Assembly (NCBI GenBank): GCA_028692655.1
Contig: JAQUWY010000001.1
Span: forward strand, 88,116 to 145,055
From: Candidatus Omnitrophota bacterium
GTDB lineage: Bacteria > Omnitrophota > Gorgyraeia > Duberdicusellales > 4484-171
Direction of reading: 5' to 3'
DNA length: 56,940 bases
Shown: positions 24,568 through 33,680 of the stretch, piece after piece
Layout of the letters: the number at the start of each line of letters is the position of its first letter
Numbering within the stretch: the stretch's first letter is position 1
Position numbers and translations under genes: made by a program
The notes under the pieces: model-generated
The model's database searches: none
Told to the model about the DNA's origin: nothing
What the model saw: the letters and a program-made list of their open reading frames with translations, nothing else

Positions 24568-25011
24568 GTGAAGGTAATTCTTCTTAAAACTTTAAAAAAA
24601 TTCGGCAAGGAAGGAACAATCGCAGAAGTTAAAGACGGTTATGCCCGTAATTATTTAATGCCGCGGGGAATAGCTATGGCCGCCAGCGAAAAAAATTTTA
24701 AAAAACTCGAAGAGATAAAAGTCAAAAAGACCAAAGCCGCAGAGAAAGAAAAAGGAGTTTTTGAAGATTTGAAAGATAAACTTGAAAAACTATCTTTAAC
24801 TATTGTAGCTGAGGCCAACGAGAATGAAGACCTGTACGGTGCGATAGGGGAAGCTCAGATTATTAAAGCTTTGAAAGCCGAGAAAGTAGAGTTGGATAAA
24901 AATACTATAGTTCTGGAAGAACCCATAAAGAAATTGGGTGTCTACAATTTGAAGATTGCCCTGCATCCCGAAATAAAAGCCGGTTTGCGGGTTTGGGTGG
25001 TTAAGAAATAA
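24568..25011 (+). CDS. rplI: 50S ribosomal protein L9
   Basis: L9 has two RNA-binding domains joined by a long helix. The GTG start at 24568 gives MKVILLKTLKKFGKEG, the standard N-terminus, in a protein of 147 residues. An in-frame TTG at 24559 is only two bases from the AAAGGAGG site (ending 24556) and is rejected. The N-domain signature DGYARNYLMPRGIA is present, then a helical linker and the C-domain. The gene ends the ribosomal part of the operon; repeats then separate it from dnaB. Confidence 0.95.
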   Translation: MKVILLKTLKKFGKEGTIAEVKDGYARNYLMPRGIAMAASEKNFKKLEEIKVKKTKAAEKEKGVFEDLKDKLEKLSLTIVAEANENEDLYGAIGEAQIIKALKAEKVELDKNTIVLEEPIKKLGVYNLKIALHPEIKAGLRVWVVKK

Positions 25012-25022
25012 CTGCGAATAAA

Positions 25023-25099
25023 CGCTAATTTAAAAAAAGACACGAATTTACGCGAATAGAAAATTAGCGAGGATTAGCGTTAGATTAGCGTAATTAGCG
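25023..25099. repeat. ATTAGCG repeat array before dnaB
   Basis: ATTAGCG occurs four times, at 25063-25069, 25073-25079, 25084-25090 and 25093-25099, spaced 9-11 bases, close to one helical turn. An inverse CGCTAAT lies at 25023-25029, and the stretch between holds ACGAATTTACGCGAAT. The array ends 9 bases before the dnaB ATG. It could be an operator or a member of the degenerate intergenic repeat family. Confidence 0.6.
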
Positions 25100-25108
25100 T
25101 TTAAGAAT

Positions 25109-26461
25109 ATGAGTGTAGAAAGTCCTAGCCAGTATTTGGATAAAGTTCCTCCTCAAAGCATCGAAGCGGAAATGGCCACCCTTGGGGCTATGTTGATTGA
25201 CGAGAAGGTCATATCCGAAATACTTGAAATTATAGACAGGTCTTCTTTTTATAAAGAAGAACATAAGATAATCTTTGAAAGCATCATTTCTCTTTTTGAT
25301 TCCCGCCAGAAGATAGATATCCTTACCATTTCCGAAAACCTTAAAAAAAAGAAAGTCCTCGAAAAAGCCGGAGGTACCGCTTACTTGGCAAGCTTGGCTG
25401 ACTTTGTCCCTACTTCTGCGAACGCAGATCATTATGCGCGAATAGTAAAAGAAAAAAGCGTTTTGCGTTCTCTTATTGACAGCGCGACTCAGATTGTTTC
25501 TTCCGTTTATAAGGGGGAAGAGGAAGTTAGCGGAATTCTGGATAAGGCTGAGAAGCTGATTTTTGAAATAAGCGATAAACGGATAGAAGGCGGATATGTA
25601 CACATCAAAGATATTATAAAAGGCGGCATTGAACTGATTGAATCTTTATACCATAAGAAATCTCATGTAACCGGTATACCTTCGGGTTTTAGAGATTTTG
25701 ATTTGAAGACGGCAGGCTTGCAGAAGGGCGACCTTATCATAGCTGCCGGCAGGCCCTCAATGGGTAAGAGCGCCTTTGCTACTTCTATAGCAAACTACGT
25801 TGCGGTAGAAGAAAAGATACCGGTGGCTATTTTCAGCCTTGAAATGTCTAAAGAGCAGCTTATGCAGCGTTTTTTATGTTCCGAAGCCAAAGTTGAAGTT
25901 AATAGGGTTAGGACAGGATTTTTGACTCCTCAGGAGTGGCCTATTTTGACTAGTGCAGCCGGCAGACTTTCCGAAGCTCCTATATACATAGACGATACAC
26001 CGGCGATTAATGTTTTTGAATTGAGAGCTAAAGCCAGGAGGCTGAAAGCTCACCATAATATACAATTGATAATGGTAGATTATCTTCAGCTGGTAAGGGG
26101 TGTGCATAGAGGAGACAGCCGGCAGCAGGAAATCTCCGATATCTCTCAAAGCTTGAAAGCTTTGGCAAAAGAGTTGAACTTACCGGTTATTGCGATAAGT
26201 CAGCTTTCACGCGCCGTTGAATCAAGAGACGGCCATAGGCCTAAGCTTTCGGATTTACGTGAATCAGGAGCCATTGAACAAGATGCCGATGTCGTTATAC
26301 TTCTTTTCCGTGAGGAATATTATGCTCCTAGTGAATCCAACAGAGGCATTGCCGAAGTCATTATCGCCAAGCAGAGAAATGGACCGGTGGGTAGTATCAA
26401 TTTAACTTTTTTAAAAGAGTTTACAAAATTTGCCGACCTGGCTAGGGAAAAGGAAGATTGA
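25109..26461 (+). CDS. dnaB: Replicative DNA helicase
   Basis: DnaB is the hexameric helicase at the replication fork. The 450-residue protein has the N-terminal domain (PPQSIEAEMATLGAML, about 14-115) and a RecA-like domain with Walker A GRPSMGKS (about 213-220), EMSKEQLMQRF, the Walker B region IQLIMVDYLQL and SQLSRAVESR. No intein is present. The start ATG 25109 directly follows the ATTAGCG array and lacks a clear ribosome site. The bamA promoter overlaps its stop codon. Confidence 0.97.
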   Translation: MSVESPSQYLDKVPPQSIEAEMATLGAMLIDEKVISEILEIIDRSSFYKEEHKIIFESIISLFDSRQKIDILTISENLKKKKVLEKAGGTAYLASLADFVPTSANADHYARIVKEKSVLRSLIDSATQIVSSVYKGEEEVSGILDKAEKLIFEISDKRIEGGYVHIKDIIKGGIELIESLYHKKSHVTGIPSGFRDFDLKTAGLQKGDLIIAAGRPSMGKSAFATSIANYVAVEEKIPVAIFSLEMSKEQLMQRFLCSEAKVEVNRVRTGFLTPQEWPILTSAAGRLSEAPIYIDDTPAINVFELRAKARRLKAHHNIQLIMVDYLQLVRGVHRGDSRQQEISDISQSLKALAKELNLPVIAISQLSRAVESRDGHRPKLSDLRESGAIEQDADVVILLFREEYYAPSESNRGIAEVIIAKQRNGPVGSINLTFLKEFTKFADLAREKED

Positions 26462-26485
26462 CTTTTTTTCCCGCAGTTTTATAAT
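26458..26485 (+). promoter_or_regulatory. Predicted bamA promoter giving a leaderless mRNA
   Basis: TTGACT (26458-26463) overlaps the dnaB stop, and TATAAT (26480-26485) follows after 16 bases. The bamA ATG begins at 26493, so transcription should start at or one base before it. No ribosome site exists in the gap. Confidence 0.6.
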
Positions 26486-26492
26486 ATTGAGT

Positions 26493-28784
26493 ATGACCAA
26501 AAAAATATTTTTCCTTTTAATTGCATTAAGCTTTGCCGGTGTAGTTCTGGGAGAGGAAGTTGTTTCCCGCATAGATATAACCGGGAACAAAATAGTCAGC
26601 GACGCTACCGTTATTTCCAAAATAAAAGTTCGCTCCGGGCAAACTTATAACAAGAACGTTATTAACGAGGATGTAAAGAACTTGTATGCGACGGGATTCT
26701 TTGAAACCGTAGAAGTTGAAAAAAAAGAATCCCCTGAAGGCCTGAGCATAACTTTTACGGTAAAAGAAAAGCCGGTTCTAAAGAAAATAACTATTAAAGG
26801 TGCCCGGTTTATACGGGATAAGAAGATTCTTGATTCCATTGACCTTAAAGAAGGATCTTTTGTAAACGAATATACCATTAAAGAAGCAGTCAGGAAAATA
26901 AAGGATTTATACAGTAAGAAAGGTTTTTCCAGGGCAGATGTTGATTTTGATATGAAGCTTTCTAAAGGGGTGGCTGAGGACGCTGCAGAAAACGAGGCTG
27001 AGGTTACTTTTACAATTAATGAAAAAGGAGTGCTTAAAGTTAGAGGTGTAGCAGTAAATGGCAACAAGGAGTTTCCCGATAAAAGAATTATCCGTTTGAT
27101 GAAAACCCGTAAAGCCTGGCTCCTGAACCGGGGAGTTTTTAAAGAAGACGTCTTGCAGGATGATGTACGCAGAGTAAATGATTTTTACAAGTTACAGGGT
27201 TTTAGCGATGCTAAAGTTTCTGCTTCCACGCGGTATGAACCTAAAGGCGTGTATGCAGAGATAACTATTGAAGAGGGCAAAAGGTATTATATAGGAGAGA
27301 TAAAAATAGAAGGCAACCGTGAAGTGTCCTTAGATGAAATTAAGAAAGCAATGGTTCTAAAAAAAGGAAGCATCTTTAGTGAACAGGCGGTATATGAGGA
27401 TTCAACAAATATAAGAGAGATTTATGTAGACAAAGGTTATATATTTTCTCAAATAGAACCGTACAGTTTTTTTAATCCTAAAACCGAGAAAGTCGATGTG
27501 ACCTACAAGATATCTGAAAATGAAATTGCTTATATTGAAAATATAAGTATCCGAGGAAATGCAAAAACTAAAGATAGCGTTATACGCCGGGAACTCAGGG
27601 TTTATCCCGGAGAACGTTTTGATGGAAAAAAAGCCCGTAAAAGTAAAGAGCGCCTGGAGAATCTCGGTTATTTTGAGGAGATACGTTTCGGGACAGAGCC
27701 AGGAACTGAGCCTAATAAAGTCGATTTGCTGCTTGATGTAAAAGAGGCGAAAACCGGATACTTTAGCTTTGGCGGAGGTTACAGCTCTATAGATGAATTT
27801 ATAGGGTTTGTAGAATTGCGCCAGAGAAACTTTGACTACCGTAATTTTTCTACATTTACCGGAGCCGGCCAGGATTTAAGTGTAATGTTGAGCATGGGTA
27901 CTATGACTGACCGTTACCAATTAAGTTTCACGAATCCTTGGATATTTAATCGTCCGATATCTTTTGGTTTTGACGGTTATAAAAAAGGGCATAAGCAGAA
28001 TGAAGATTCCGGCTACGCCTACTCCCAGGATATTAGAGGAGGCGATTTACGGTTAGGTAAGGAGTTTAATGATAACTGGCGGGCTGGAGTTTCTTATCGT
28101 TTCGAAAGAGTCAATATTAGTGATGTTGTAGATGAAGCTACACAGGATTTAAAAGACGAAGCAGGGATAAATAATGTGAGCAGTGGAGAAGCGTATGTGG
28201 CTTTTGATACCCGGGATAATGTTTATAGCACCTTAAAGGGTATTTATTTTATGAATAATTTTCAAGCGTTCGGCGGCCCCTTCGGCGGGGATAAGGATTT
28301 CCTGAAATATTTTGGCCGTTTAAGTTTTTATATTCCGGCCGTTAACAAGTCGGTTGTTGAAATCAGGTTTAGGGGCGGCTGGTCGGATCCTTTTTCATCT
28401 ACTGATAAAGTGCCTATCTATGAACGTTTCTTCGCCGGCGGCGCCGATACTGTCAGGGGGTACAGAGAAAGAAAAGTCGGCCCTATTGATAAAAATACTA
28501 GTGATCCTGTTGGTGGAGATAAAATGCTTATAGGTAATATTGAATACACCTATCCTTTAGCCGATTTCTTAAAAGTAGCTACTTTTTGTGATTCTGGTAA
28601 AGTTTGGGGCGGTGAAGGCAATGATATCATTGCCGCAGGATTTAAATCGAGTGTCGGTCTTGGCTTAAGGGTTAAGACCCCGATAGGCCCGGTAAGTGTT
28701 GATTATGGCTGGCCTTTGAATCTGGAACCGGGCGAGGATAGAAAGCAGGGCCGGTTTCATTTTAATGTCAGTAAGGCATTTTAA
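26493..28784 (+). CDS. bamA: Outer-membrane protein assembly factor BamA
   Basis: BamA folds and inserts beta-barrel proteins into the outer membrane. The 763-residue protein has a signal peptide (MTKKIFFLLIALSFAGVVLG), five POTRA-like units over about 22-400 (phrases such as VSRIDITGNKIVSDATV and IENISIRGNAKTKDSVI) and a C-terminal barrel with the family motif RFFAGGADTVRGYRERKVG, ending in Phe (FNVSKAF). ATG 26493 precedes the signal peptide; longer in-frame starts lie in dnaB. It leads the envelope block ompH-lpxD-lpxC/fabZ, an order common to many diderms. Confidence 0.97.
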   Translation: MTKKIFFLLIALSFAGVVLGEEVVSRIDITGNKIVSDATVISKIKVRSGQTYNKNVINEDVKNLYATGFFETVEVEKKESPEGLSITFTVKEKPVLKKITIKGARFIRDKKILDSIDLKEGSFVNEYTIKEAVRKIKDLYSKKGFSRADVDFDMKLSKGVAEDAAENEAEVTFTINEKGVLKVRGVAVNGNKEFPDKRIIRLMKTRKAWLLNRGVFKEDVLQDDVRRVNDFYKLQGFSDAKVSASTRYEPKGVYAEITIEEGKRYYIGEIKIEGNREVSLDEIKKAMVLKKGSIFSEQAVYEDSTNIREIYVDKGYIFSQIEPYSFFNPKTEKVDVTYKISENEIAYIENISIRGNAKTKDSVIRRELRVYPGERFDGKKARKSKERLENLGYFEEIRFGTEPGTEPNKVDLLLDVKEAKTGYFSFGGGYSSIDEFIGFVELRQRNFDYRNFSTFTGAGQDLSVMLSMGTMTDRYQLSFTNPWIFNRPISFGFDGYKKGHKQNEDSGYAYSQDIRGGDLRLGKEFNDNWRAGVSYRFERVNISDVVDEATQDLKDEAGINNVSSGEAYVAFDTRDNVYSTLKGIYFMNNFQAFGGPFGGDKDFLKYFGRLSFYIPAVNKSVVEIRFRGGWSDPFSSTDKVPIYERFFAGGADTVRGYRERKVGPIDKNTSDPVGGDKMLIGNIEYTYPLADFLKVATFCDSGKVWGGEGNDIIAAGFKSSVGLGLRVKTPIGPVSVDYGWPLNLEPGEDRKQGRFHFNVSKAF

Positions 28785-28836
28785 TAGAGAAGAAGATAGT
28801 CATTTTAGTAAATAGGTTTAATTAAAGGAGGAAGCT

Positions 28837-29346
28837 ATGAAGAGGATTTTGGTAGCCTTGATGGTTATGGGTTTGCTTAGTTCAGTTTCTTTGACAGCAT
28901 CAGCCAAAGATTTAAAAATAGGGTATGTTGATATATTTAAGGTTTTTAACGAATACAAAAAAACTAAAGACTATGATAAAAAATTAGAAACACAAAAAAA
29001 TGAAGCTGAGAAACAACTGGATAAAAAGAAACAGGAATTGGAAAAGCTTCAGAATAAATTAAGCCTCCTGAAAGAAGAAGAGCAAAAAAAGCAGCAGGAA
29101 GTTATGGCTAAAGAGGTTAAAGCCTATAGAGAGTTAGAGAGGAAAGTTTTTGTTGATGTGAAGAAAGAAAGAGACGAAAAGATGAAAGAGATAATAGATG
29201 ATATTAATGCGATAGTGGATGATTACGCTAAGAAAAATTCTTTCTCCTTGATTGTAAACAAAAATGCTGTTTTGTATGGCGATAAGGTTATGGATATAAC
29301 TTCAGATATCCTCAAAATAGCCAACAAGAAATATAAAAGCAAATGA
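28837..29346 (+). CDS. OmpH/Skp-family periplasmic chaperone
   Basis: This Skp-like protein of 169 residues has a signal peptide (about 1-23, cut after ASA) and [14 protein letters not shown], then a long coiled coil rich in Lys, Glu and Gln (about 45-125), then the closing beta part ([13 protein letters not shown]). Skp trimers hold unfolded outer-membrane proteins on their way to BamA. AAAGGAGG before ATG 28837 is ideal. It sits between bamA and lpxD as in Proteobacteria and overlaps lpxD by four bases. Confidence 0.93.
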   Translation: MKRILVALMVMGLLSSVSLTASAKDLKIGYVDIFKVFNEYKKTKDYDKKLETQKNEAEKQLDKKKQELEKLQNKLSLLKEEEQKKQQEVMAKEVKAYRELERKVFVDVKKERDEKMKEIIDDINAIVDDYAKKNSFSLIVNKNAVLYGDKVMDITSDILKIANKKYKSK

Positions 29347-30383
29347 GATTTACCCTTAAAGAAATAGCTGAGTTAGTGGGGGGTGATTTAGTAGGTAATC
29401 CCGAAACCGTTATAACAGGAATATCAGGCATAAAGGAAGCCAGGGAAGGTGACATTACTTTCTTGGCAAATTCCAAGTACTCCTGCTTGACTCAAACCAC
29501 TAAGGCTTCAGCTATAATTACATCAAGGGAAAACCTGGAATCTTCAAAACCGTTAATTAAAACGGATAACCCTTCCATAGCTTTTACCAAAGTTGTGGGT
29601 ATAGTTGCTCCTAGTGATGCCAAGCATCCTAAAGGAATTCATCCTACCGCGGTAATTTCTAAGAATGTCGAATTGGGAGAGAATGTGGCTGTTGGAGCTT
29701 ACGTAGTAATTGAAGAGGGCGCCAGGGTGGGCAGCAACACGGTAATTTACGGAGGGTGCTATGTGGGGTGCCAGGTTGAGATAGGCCAAGATTGCCTCAT
29801 CTATCCTCATGTTACGATCAGAGAAAGGGTGGAAATAAGCGACAGGGTTATAATACATTCAGGCGCGGTAATCGGCAGTGATGGGTTTGGTTTTGCCATG
29901 GTTAAAGGTGTTCAAAAGAAAATTCCTCAGATTGGTACGGTTTTAATTGAGGAAGATGTTGAAATTGGAGCCAATGTTACTATTGACAGGGCCCGCTTTG
30001 ATAAGACTATTATTGGAAAAGGCACCAAGATAGACAACTTAGTGCAGATAGCTCACAATGTGGTGGTGGGAGAAAATTGCATTATAGTGGCTCAGGCAGG
30101 GATTTCCGGAAGCACTGTTTTAGGTAAAGGGGCAATTTTAGCCGGGCAAGCCGGAATAGTGGGCCATATTCGGATAGGCGACAAAGCGATTGTTGCTGCT
30201 CAGGCCGGAGTTACAAAGTCTGTTCCGGCGGGGGTTAAAGTTTCCGGTTATCCGGCAAAACCTCATGATATGGCAAAAAGAGTTAATGCCTGCGTTCAGA
30301 AGCTTCCGGATATCTACAAAAAAGTTAAATTACTCGAAGAGAAAATAAAGCAATTGGAGGAGAAGTTACAACAAGATGGATAA
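29343..30383 (+). CDS. lpxD: UDP-3-O-acyl-glucosamine N-acyltransferase
   Basis: LpxD adds the second acyl chain to the lipid A precursor. The 346-residue protein has the N-terminal uridine-binding domain (1 to about 100, [18 protein letters not shown]), a left-handed beta-helix with many hexapeptides (about 105-290), the catalytic His in [12 protein letters not shown], and a C-terminal helix. It overlaps ompH by four bases and lpxC-fabZ by eight, so the block is translationally coupled. Confidence 0.96.
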   Translation: MRFTLKEIAELVGGDLVGNPETVITGISGIKEAREGDITFLANSKYSCLTQTTKASAIITSRENLESSKPLIKTDNPSIAFTKVVGIVAPSDAKHPKGIHPTAVISKNVELGENVAVGAYVVIEEGARVGSNTVIYGGCYVGCQVEIGQDCLIYPHVTIRERVEISDRVIIHSGAVIGSDGFGFAMVKGVQKKIPQIGTVLIEEDVEIGANVTIDRARFDKTIIGKGTKIDNLVQIAHNVVVGENCIIVAQAGISGSTVLGKGAILAGQAGIVGHIRIGDKAIVAAQAGVTKSVPAGVKVSGYPAKPHDMAKRVNACVQKLPDIYKKVKLLEEKIKQLEEKLQQDG

Positions 30384-31689
30384 ACAAAGAACTATTAAAG
30401 GAAAGATCTCTTTAGAGGGTGTAGGGCTTCATACAGGCAAACATACTAAGTTGGAGCTTTTGCCGTCAACGCCTAACTCTGGGATTAATTTTATTCGTCA
30501 AGATGTCGAGCCGAAGTGCCTTATAAAGGCTAATTTTTACTCAGTGCTTAATCCTGAGAAATTTCCCCGCCGTACTTCTATAGGTTCCAACGGTGTATGT
30601 GTCCATACGGTTGAGCATTTGATGGCAGCTTTTCAAATTCTGGGTATCGATAATGTGCAGGTTAACATTTGGGGAGAAGAGGTCCCTGGTTTAGACGGCA
30701 GCGCTAAGGACTTTGTAGATAGTATGTGTGAAGTTGGCCTGCGTGATGAAGATGTAGACCGTGACCGGCTAATTGTGCGTGAGCCCATATGGGTTGACGA
30801 AGGCCCAGCAAGCATAGTAGTTTTACCTCATTCAGGTTTACGGGTTTCCTATGTTTTGGATTATGACAACTCTTCTATAGGTTCCGGTTACCTGGATGTT
30901 TCTTTGAACGGAGAACTGAAAAGCGATTTATATGAAGCAAGGACTTTTTGCCTTGAAAATGAAGTAAAACATCTCTTAGAGATGGGTTTAGGCAAAGGGG
31001 CCAATTACAAAAACACTTTGGTGATTTCCGAAAAAGGTGTTGTGGATAATCAGACCAGGATACCGGATGAATTTGTTAAGCATAAAATGCTGGATTTAAT
31101 AGGTGACCTGTATCTTGCCGGCCCAATAAAAGGGCATATTATCGCGGTTAAGGGCGGCCACTCTTTGAATATTCGTCTTCTTGAGAAATTACGCAGATAC
31201 CGTGAGAAAACAAAAAGTGCGGGAGTCCGTTCCCAAACTTCCTATGTGCCGGAATCCGGCGAGTTGAATATTGAAGAGATAATGAGAATCCTGCCTCACA
31301 GGTATCCGTTTCTTTTGGTGGATAGAATAATTTCTCTAGATAAGGGGAAGCGGGCTGTAGGAATTAAAAGCGTTACTATGAATGAATATTTCTTTCAGGG
31401 GCATTTTCCCGGAAAGCCGGTTATGCCGGGGGTCCTGATTGTCGAGGCTATGGCCCAGGTAGGAGGAGTCCTGATGCTTGCCTGCGAGGAACATAGAGGG
31501 AAACTCGCTTATTTTATGGCAGCTAATAATATAAAATTTCGTAAGACAGTTGTTCCTGGAGACAGGCTTGTCATAGAAGTACTTTCCGGAAAACTTCGTA
31601 GCAAGACTGGAGTTGTGCATACAAAAGCATATGTTGACAATAAAGTTGTTGCTGAAGCCGATCTTATGTTTGCCTTGGTTGAATCTTAA
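30376..31689 (+). CDS. lpxC-fabZ: Fused UDP-3-O-acyl-GlcNAc deacetylase / 3-hydroxyacyl-ACP dehydratase
   Basis: One 437-residue chain carries two enzymes. Residues 1 to about 290 are LpxC, the committed zinc deacetylase of lipid A synthesis, with HTVEH at 77-81 and His236...Asp240 in [12 protein letters not shown]. Residues 295-437 are FabZ, with His308 in [13 protein letters not shown] and [20 protein letters not shown]. FabZ uses the same hydroxyacyl-ACP pool as LpxA and LpxD, so fusion could balance membrane phospholipid against LPS. The same fusion is known in Bacteroidetes and some other phyla. All catalytic residues are present. It overlaps lpxD by eight bases. Confidence 0.96.
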   Translation: MDKQRTIKGKISLEGVGLHTGKHTKLELLPSTPNSGINFIRQDVEPKCLIKANFYSVLNPEKFPRRTSIGSNGVCVHTVEHLMAAFQILGIDNVQVNIWGEEVPGLDGSAKDFVDSMCEVGLRDEDVDRDRLIVREPIWVDEGPASIVVLPHSGLRVSYVLDYDNSSIGSGYLDVSLNGELKSDLYEARTFCLENEVKHLLEMGLGKGANYKNTLVISEKGVVDNQTRIPDEFVKHKMLDLIGDLYLAGPIKGHIIAVKGGHSLNIRLLEKLRRYREKTKSAGVRSQTSYVPESGELNIEEIMRILPHRYPFLLVDRIISLDKGKRAVGIKSVTMNEYFFQGHFPGKPVMPGVLIVEAMAQVGGVLMLACEEHRGKLAYFMAANNIKFRKTVVPGDRLVIEVLSGKLRSKTGVVHTKAYVDNKVVAEADLMFALVES

Positions 31690-31889
31690 CGGCGATAAGA
31701 CAACCCGGGCAAAGTCGTTTATAACTGCATTTAGCCATCAGTGGTTTGCCGAGAAGCATCAGGCCTTTCAATAATTGTTATTATCCTTTCTATTTAAACC
31801 GAAACTTTTTCAATCCTAGAGCAGAAATCTTTTCAAGTTAAAGTTTGAGAGATGAATATGCGTTGGGATTCCTGCTTAGGAGGGGGATC

Positions 31890-31941
31890 GGTTTATAAAC
31901 CAATGAGCTTCGCTTGCTATCCTCAATTTTTTTGATATAAT
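31890..31941 (+). promoter_or_regulatory. Predicted lpxA promoter (leaderless) with adjacent palindrome
   Basis: TTGCTA (31914-31919) and TATAAT (31936-31941) are 16 bases apart; the lpxA ATG is only seven bases farther, so the transcript should be leaderless. A perfect 12-base palindrome, GGTTTATAAACC, lies at 31890-31901 just upstream of the -35 box and could be an operator. The rest of 31690-31889 shows no gene. Confidence 0.55.
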
Positions 31942-31948
31942 ACAAAAA

Positions 31949-32725
31949 ATGAAGACTCAAATAGATAAAAGAGCTTTGGTTGATTCCAGCGCCCAGCTAG
32001 GCAAAAACATAACTATTGGGCCGTATGCCATTATCGGAGCGGAAGTTAAACTGGGAGACGGCTGTCGTATAGATTCTTTTGCTCAGATTATGGGCTATAC
32101 ACAGCTGGGTGAAAACTGTCATATTTTTACCAACGCTGTGATAGGCAACACTCCTCAGGATTTAAAATATAAAGGGGAAAAAACTTTTCTTTTTATAGGA
32201 AAAAATAATATAATTCGGGAATTTGTCACAATTAATCCCGGGACAGAAAAGGGCTCAAAAACTTCAGTAGGGGATAACAACCTTATCATGGCTTATTCTC
32301 ATATTGCTCATGACTGTGTTATTGGTAGTAACAATATTTTAGCTAATGCGTCTACTTTAGCCGGCCATGTGGAGATAGGTAATAATGTTGTTATCGGGGG
32401 CCTGGTGGCAATTCATCAATTTTGCCGCTTGGGAGATTACTCTATAATCGGAGGATGTTCTAAAGTCGTTCAGGATATCGTCCCTTATTCTATGTGTGAC
32501 GGCCATCCGGCAGTGGTTAGAGGGCTTAATTTGGTAGGGCTGCGGCGAGCTGATTTTTCCCGGCAGCTTTTGGGTGATTTGCGCAAAGCTTTTAAAATAC
32601 TTTTTTTCGAAGATCATCCCATGGATGTTTCACGCAGGCTTATAAAAGAAAAATTGTCTTCTTCGGCTGAGTTGGAGTATCTTCTTGATTTTATTTCTGC
32701 TTCCAAAAGGGGTGTAAGCAAGTAG
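31949..32725 (+). CDS. lpxA: UDP-N-acetylglucosamine O-acyltransferase
   Basis: LpxA performs the first acylation of lipid A synthesis, taking UDP-GlcNAc made by GlmU. The 258-residue protein is a left-handed beta-helix to about residue 190 with the catalytic His in MAYSHIAHDC and the substrate-binding region GLVAIHQFCRLGDYSIIGG, followed by the helical C-terminal domain (NLVGLRRADFS). It is separated from lpxC-fabZ by 259 bases and has its own promoter. ATG 31949 has no ribosome site, consistent with leaderless translation. Confidence 0.96.
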   Translation: MKTQIDKRALVDSSAQLGKNITIGPYAIIGAEVKLGDGCRIDSFAQIMGYTQLGENCHIFTNAVIGNTPQDLKYKGEKTFLFIGKNNIIREFVTINPGTEKGSKTSVGDNNLIMAYSHIAHDCVIGSNNILANASTLAGHVEIGNNVVIGGLVAIHQFCRLGDYSIIGGCSKVVQDIVPYSMCDGHPAVVRGLNLVGLRRADFSRQLLGDLRKAFKILFFEDHPMDVSRRLIKEKLSSSAELEYLLDFISASKRGVSK

Positions 32726-32833
32726 GCTTTACGGCTTGGTGAGTATACATATTTGCTTTAGGGCTTTTTAAGTAGTCTTATTCCGGTTCAGAGCTCCAAA
32801 TATACACTTAAATTTAATAGCAGGAGTTTCTTT

Positions 32834-33664
32834 GTGGTTGATTTTTCCCGATTAGCGATCATAGCCGGAAATAGGCAGCTTCCTCTTGTTCTTTCTCGCA
32901 GGATAAGAGAGCAATATCCAACTGCAAGAATTATAGCTGTCTGTTTTAAAGGTGAAACTTCTTCCTTGATCAAAAAGTATGTTGATGAATCTTACTGGAT
33001 AGATGTGGGGCAGTTATCAAAGCTCAAGAATATTTTAAGCTCTGAAAAAATAAACCGGGCTTTTATGGCTGGCCAAATAAATCCCCTTAGGATATTCAAT
33101 CAGAAAAAATGGGACCAAGAACTTAAGAGTTTAGTAAAAGAAACGGAAGATTTTCGTCCTCATGCTATATTTTGCTCTATTATAAACTACCTGAAAAAAC
33201 AAGGAGTAACTTTCCAAGAACTTCCTCCTGTCTTAAAAAATGATTTGGCCCAGGAAGGAGTTATGAACGGATTGAGTCTTCCGGCTTGCATGGAGAAAGA
33301 CGTTGAATTTGGTTTAGGAGTTATTTGTGGGTTTGTTGAGCTTGATATTGGCCAGACAATTGCCGTTAAGCACTTAAGTGTGGTAGCCCTGGAAGCTTTG
33401 GAAGGAACGGACCGAGCTATACGGCGGGCGGGGAGGCTTGCAGGAAAAAAATGTGTAATATTTAAGTTCTCAAAAACAAGACAAGATTTGCGGTTTGACT
33501 TACCGGTGGTCGGATTATCTACTCTTAAGCTGCTTAAAAAAATTAAAGCTTCAGGTTTAGTTCTTGAAGCCGATAAAGTTATTATATTAGAGAAAGAGAA
33601 ATTTCTTTCTCTATCAGAACAATGGTCCATTCCTGTTCTGGGCAGAAGGGCTCCTTCCAGGTAA
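32834..33664 (+). CDS. lpxI: UDP-2,3-diacylglucosamine pyrophosphatase LpxI
   Basis: LpxI hydrolyses UDP-2,3-diacylglucosamine to lipid X and is the alternative to LpxH. The 276-residue protein belongs to the former DUF1009 family, with LAIIAGNRQLPLVL at the N-terminus, AFMAGQINP, and the C-terminal signature EGTDRAIRRAG and RQDLRFDLPVVGLST. GTG 32834 follows AGGAG (32822-32826). It comes just after lpxA, where many non-proteobacterial diderms carry it. The usual next gene, lpxB, is absent and a SpoIID-type gene follows. Confidence 0.95.
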   Translation: MVDFSRLAIIAGNRQLPLVLSRRIREQYPTARIIAVCFKGETSSLIKKYVDESYWIDVGQLSKLKNILSSEKINRAFMAGQINPLRIFNQKKWDQELKSLVKETEDFRPHAIFCSIINYLKKQGVTFQELPPVLKNDLAQEGVMNGLSLPACMEKDVEFGLGVICGFVELDIGQTIAVKHLSVVALEALEGTDRAIRRAGRLAGKKCVIFKFSKTRQDLRFDLPVVGLSTLKLLKKIKASGLVLEADKVIILEKEKFLSLSEQWSIPVLGRRAPSR

Positions 33665-33680
33665 ACTTCGTTAAAGATAC

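Noticed and set aside
25063-25099. ATTAGCG array as a CRISPR
   Set aside because: Units are 7 bases with 2-4 base gaps; no spacer-repeat pattern and no cas genes. No CRISPR was seen anywhere in the window.
19785-26461. The glmU to dnaB block as something unusual
   Set aside because: Gene order (glmU-prs-rplY-pth and rpsF-ssb-rpsR-rplI-dnaB) is widely conserved and the proteins are ordinary apart from the SSB tail noted above.
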